DNA from: Micavibrio sp. UBA2020
GTDB taxonomy: Bacteria; Pseudomonadota; Alphaproteobacteria; Micavibrionales; UBA2020
Length of the DNA: 7,208 nucleotides
Direction: 5' to 3'
NCBI GenBank assembly: GCA_002334985.1
Contig: DDBY01000074.1
Location: forward strand, 1-7,208
The notes beneath the pieces are model-generated. The model ran no database searches. It saw only the letters and a program-made list of their open reading frames with translations, and was not told the DNA's origin. The position numbers were made by a program, and so were the translations under genes. Shown here in pieces: positions 6,190 through 7,208 of the stretch (position 1 is the stretch's first letter; the number at the start of each line of letters is the position of its first letter).

Positions 6190-7208
6190 ATGGCCGAACG
6201 TACCAAAGATGCGTTTAATAATTCTGCCCGCCGCCGCCTTGCCGTGGCGGCCGCGCTGGCCGTCGGTGTGGCCACCACGCCGACCGAGGGGATGCAGACG
6301 GAATATCAGGCCTCCCTGCTCGCGCCCAAAGCGGCGACGCCCGCCAATCTCCATCAACGCCCGGAAACCTTGCAAACGCTGGCGGCCATGCAGCCGCCCG
6401 TTATCCTGCGGGAAATATGGGCGGAGAAAGGCCTCTCCGGCGAAAAATTTGATGCGGCCTTCGCCGCGCTTGGCGACGGACAGCAGCAAAAACTGGCGCA
6501 GCGCAGCGCAGCGATGTTCGAACAGCAAGGCTTCGCCGATGTGATGCTGAAACTGGCCGAGGGTAAACAGGCCAAGCTCAGCACCGTTATCGAGCGCATG
6601 GCCGAAATGCCTGCCGGTATGCAAATCATCACCACCGACTACACCCGCATCGCCAAAGAGCAAAACGACGCCGTCTGGCTGGAATTTCAGGAACGGGCCG
6701 AGCCCGCGTTTTACCGCCATCTGGCCGCGACGCAGGAAAAAGAACTGCGCGCGGCAGGGCTTTGCGATTACGCGCTGGATTGCATGCGCCGCGGTCTGGG
6801 CCCCACAAATAAAGAGGGCATCAGTTATAACGTCGATATCGACCATCTGGTCGAACGCGGCGGCGGCGGCGCGATGTCCACCGAAAAAGCCGTTGACCCC
6901 GTGCACGGCGGTGCGCCCATGTATCTGGTCAACCATGTGTCGAACCTGTGCCTGATTATGCGCGATGTGCATACGCAAACCAAAAACGTTATCAACAACC
7001 AGCAAGGGCTGGGGGAAATCGCCGTCGGTGAAACCAAACGCATTTGCATGGCTGTGCCCACCGATGAAAACCGCCTGATGATGCTGCAAAAAGAAGAACT
7101 GCGCGCAGGTATGCAGCCGCCGCCGGAAACCTCCTACTTCGCGCTCGGCCCCTCGCTGCTTATCACGCGCGACCTTGAACGTCTGATGCGCGACAATATC
7201 GCCCCGCC
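6190..7208 (+). CDS. Partial gene: predicted exported or anchored protein with an HNH-like nuclease motif
   Basis: The open frame runs off the window end; 339 residues are visible. I do not recognise a named family. The N-terminus has ARRRLAVAAALAVGVATT (13-30), a basic then hydrophobic stretch resembling a short Sec or Tat-like signal or anchor. Residues about 50-185 look helical and charged. Then M-R-R-G-L-G-P (199-205) and D216-I-D-H219-L lead into a Gly run (223-226), followed by N252-L and H261-x3-K265. This order of His, Asn and His, with 8 residues between Asn and the last His, fits the beta-beta-alpha-metal HNH fold, with a longer insertion than usual between the first His and Asn. 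Four cysteines (192, 198, 254, 286) could form disulfides if exported. The ATG at 6190 is the first possible start after an in-frame stop at 6178. No clear Shine-Dalgarno is present. A CtrA box lies upstream. Nuclease activity is inference. Confidence 0.7.
   Translation, partial: MAERTKDAFNNSARRRLAVAAALAVGVATTPTEGMQTEYQASLLAPKAATPANLHQRPETLQTLAAMQPPVILREIWAEKGLSGEKFDAAFAALGDGQQQKLAQRSAAMFEQQGFADVMLKLAEGKQAKLSTVIERMAEMPAGMQIITTDYTRIAKEQNDAVWLEFQERAEPAFYRHLAATQEKELRAAGLCDYALDCMRRGLGPTNKEGISYNVDIDHLVERGGGGAMSTEKAVDPVHGGAPMYLVNHVSNLCLIMRDVHTQTKNVINNQQGLGEIAVGETKRICMAVPTDENRLMMLQKEELRAGMQPPPETSYFALGPSLLITRDLERLMRDNIAP

Overview
The window reads as a stretch of chromosome from a Gram-negative bacterium of moderate GC content, most likely an alphaproteobacterium. 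The main pointer to that class is a full TTAA-N7-TTAA box, the CtrA recognition sequence, in the last intergenic region. A Micavibrio-like or Rhodospirillales-like host is possible, but this is only an impression. I see no insertion sequences, CRISPR arrays, tRNA or rRNA genes.

Layout from left to right. A near-consensus promoter with a perfect palindrome just upstream drives a 430-aa protein with an N-terminal export or anchor signal and an HEARH zinc-protease motif (99-1391, +). Tail to tail with it, 12 bp away, lies a MarR-type regulator fused to a GNAT acetyltransferase (1404-2363, -). Its promoter carries a 16-bp palindrome over the -10 element, as expected for autoregulation. A 274-bp divergent intergenic region holds that promoter, an AT-rich inverted repeat and a probable promoter for the rightward genes. 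Those genes are a YjgR/DUF853 HerA-like ATPase (2638-4185, +) and, 21 bp later, a membrane protein that looks like an M48/HtpX peptidase which has lost every zinc ligand (4207-5070, +).

Next comes a divergent PiT-type (phosphate permease-like) transporter (5162-6130, +). Its 91-nt leader can form three consecutive hairpins, and the last one buries the Shine-Dalgarno sequence. The window ends inside a gene (6190 to beyond 7208, +) for a protein with a short N-terminal signal or anchor segment and an HNH-like nuclease motif. The CtrA box sits just upstream of its ATG.

The genes do not form one obvious pathway. yjgR and the inactive M48-like gene are probably one operon; the transporter may be read through from it or have its own control. 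The themes worth following are cell-envelope proteins (two predicted exported or anchored hydrolase-like proteins and one inactive membrane protease homologue) and unusually readable regulation in each intergenic region. The best candidates for something undescribed are the inactive M48 protein paired with YjgR, the structured leader of the transporter, and the CtrA-linked HNH-like protein.
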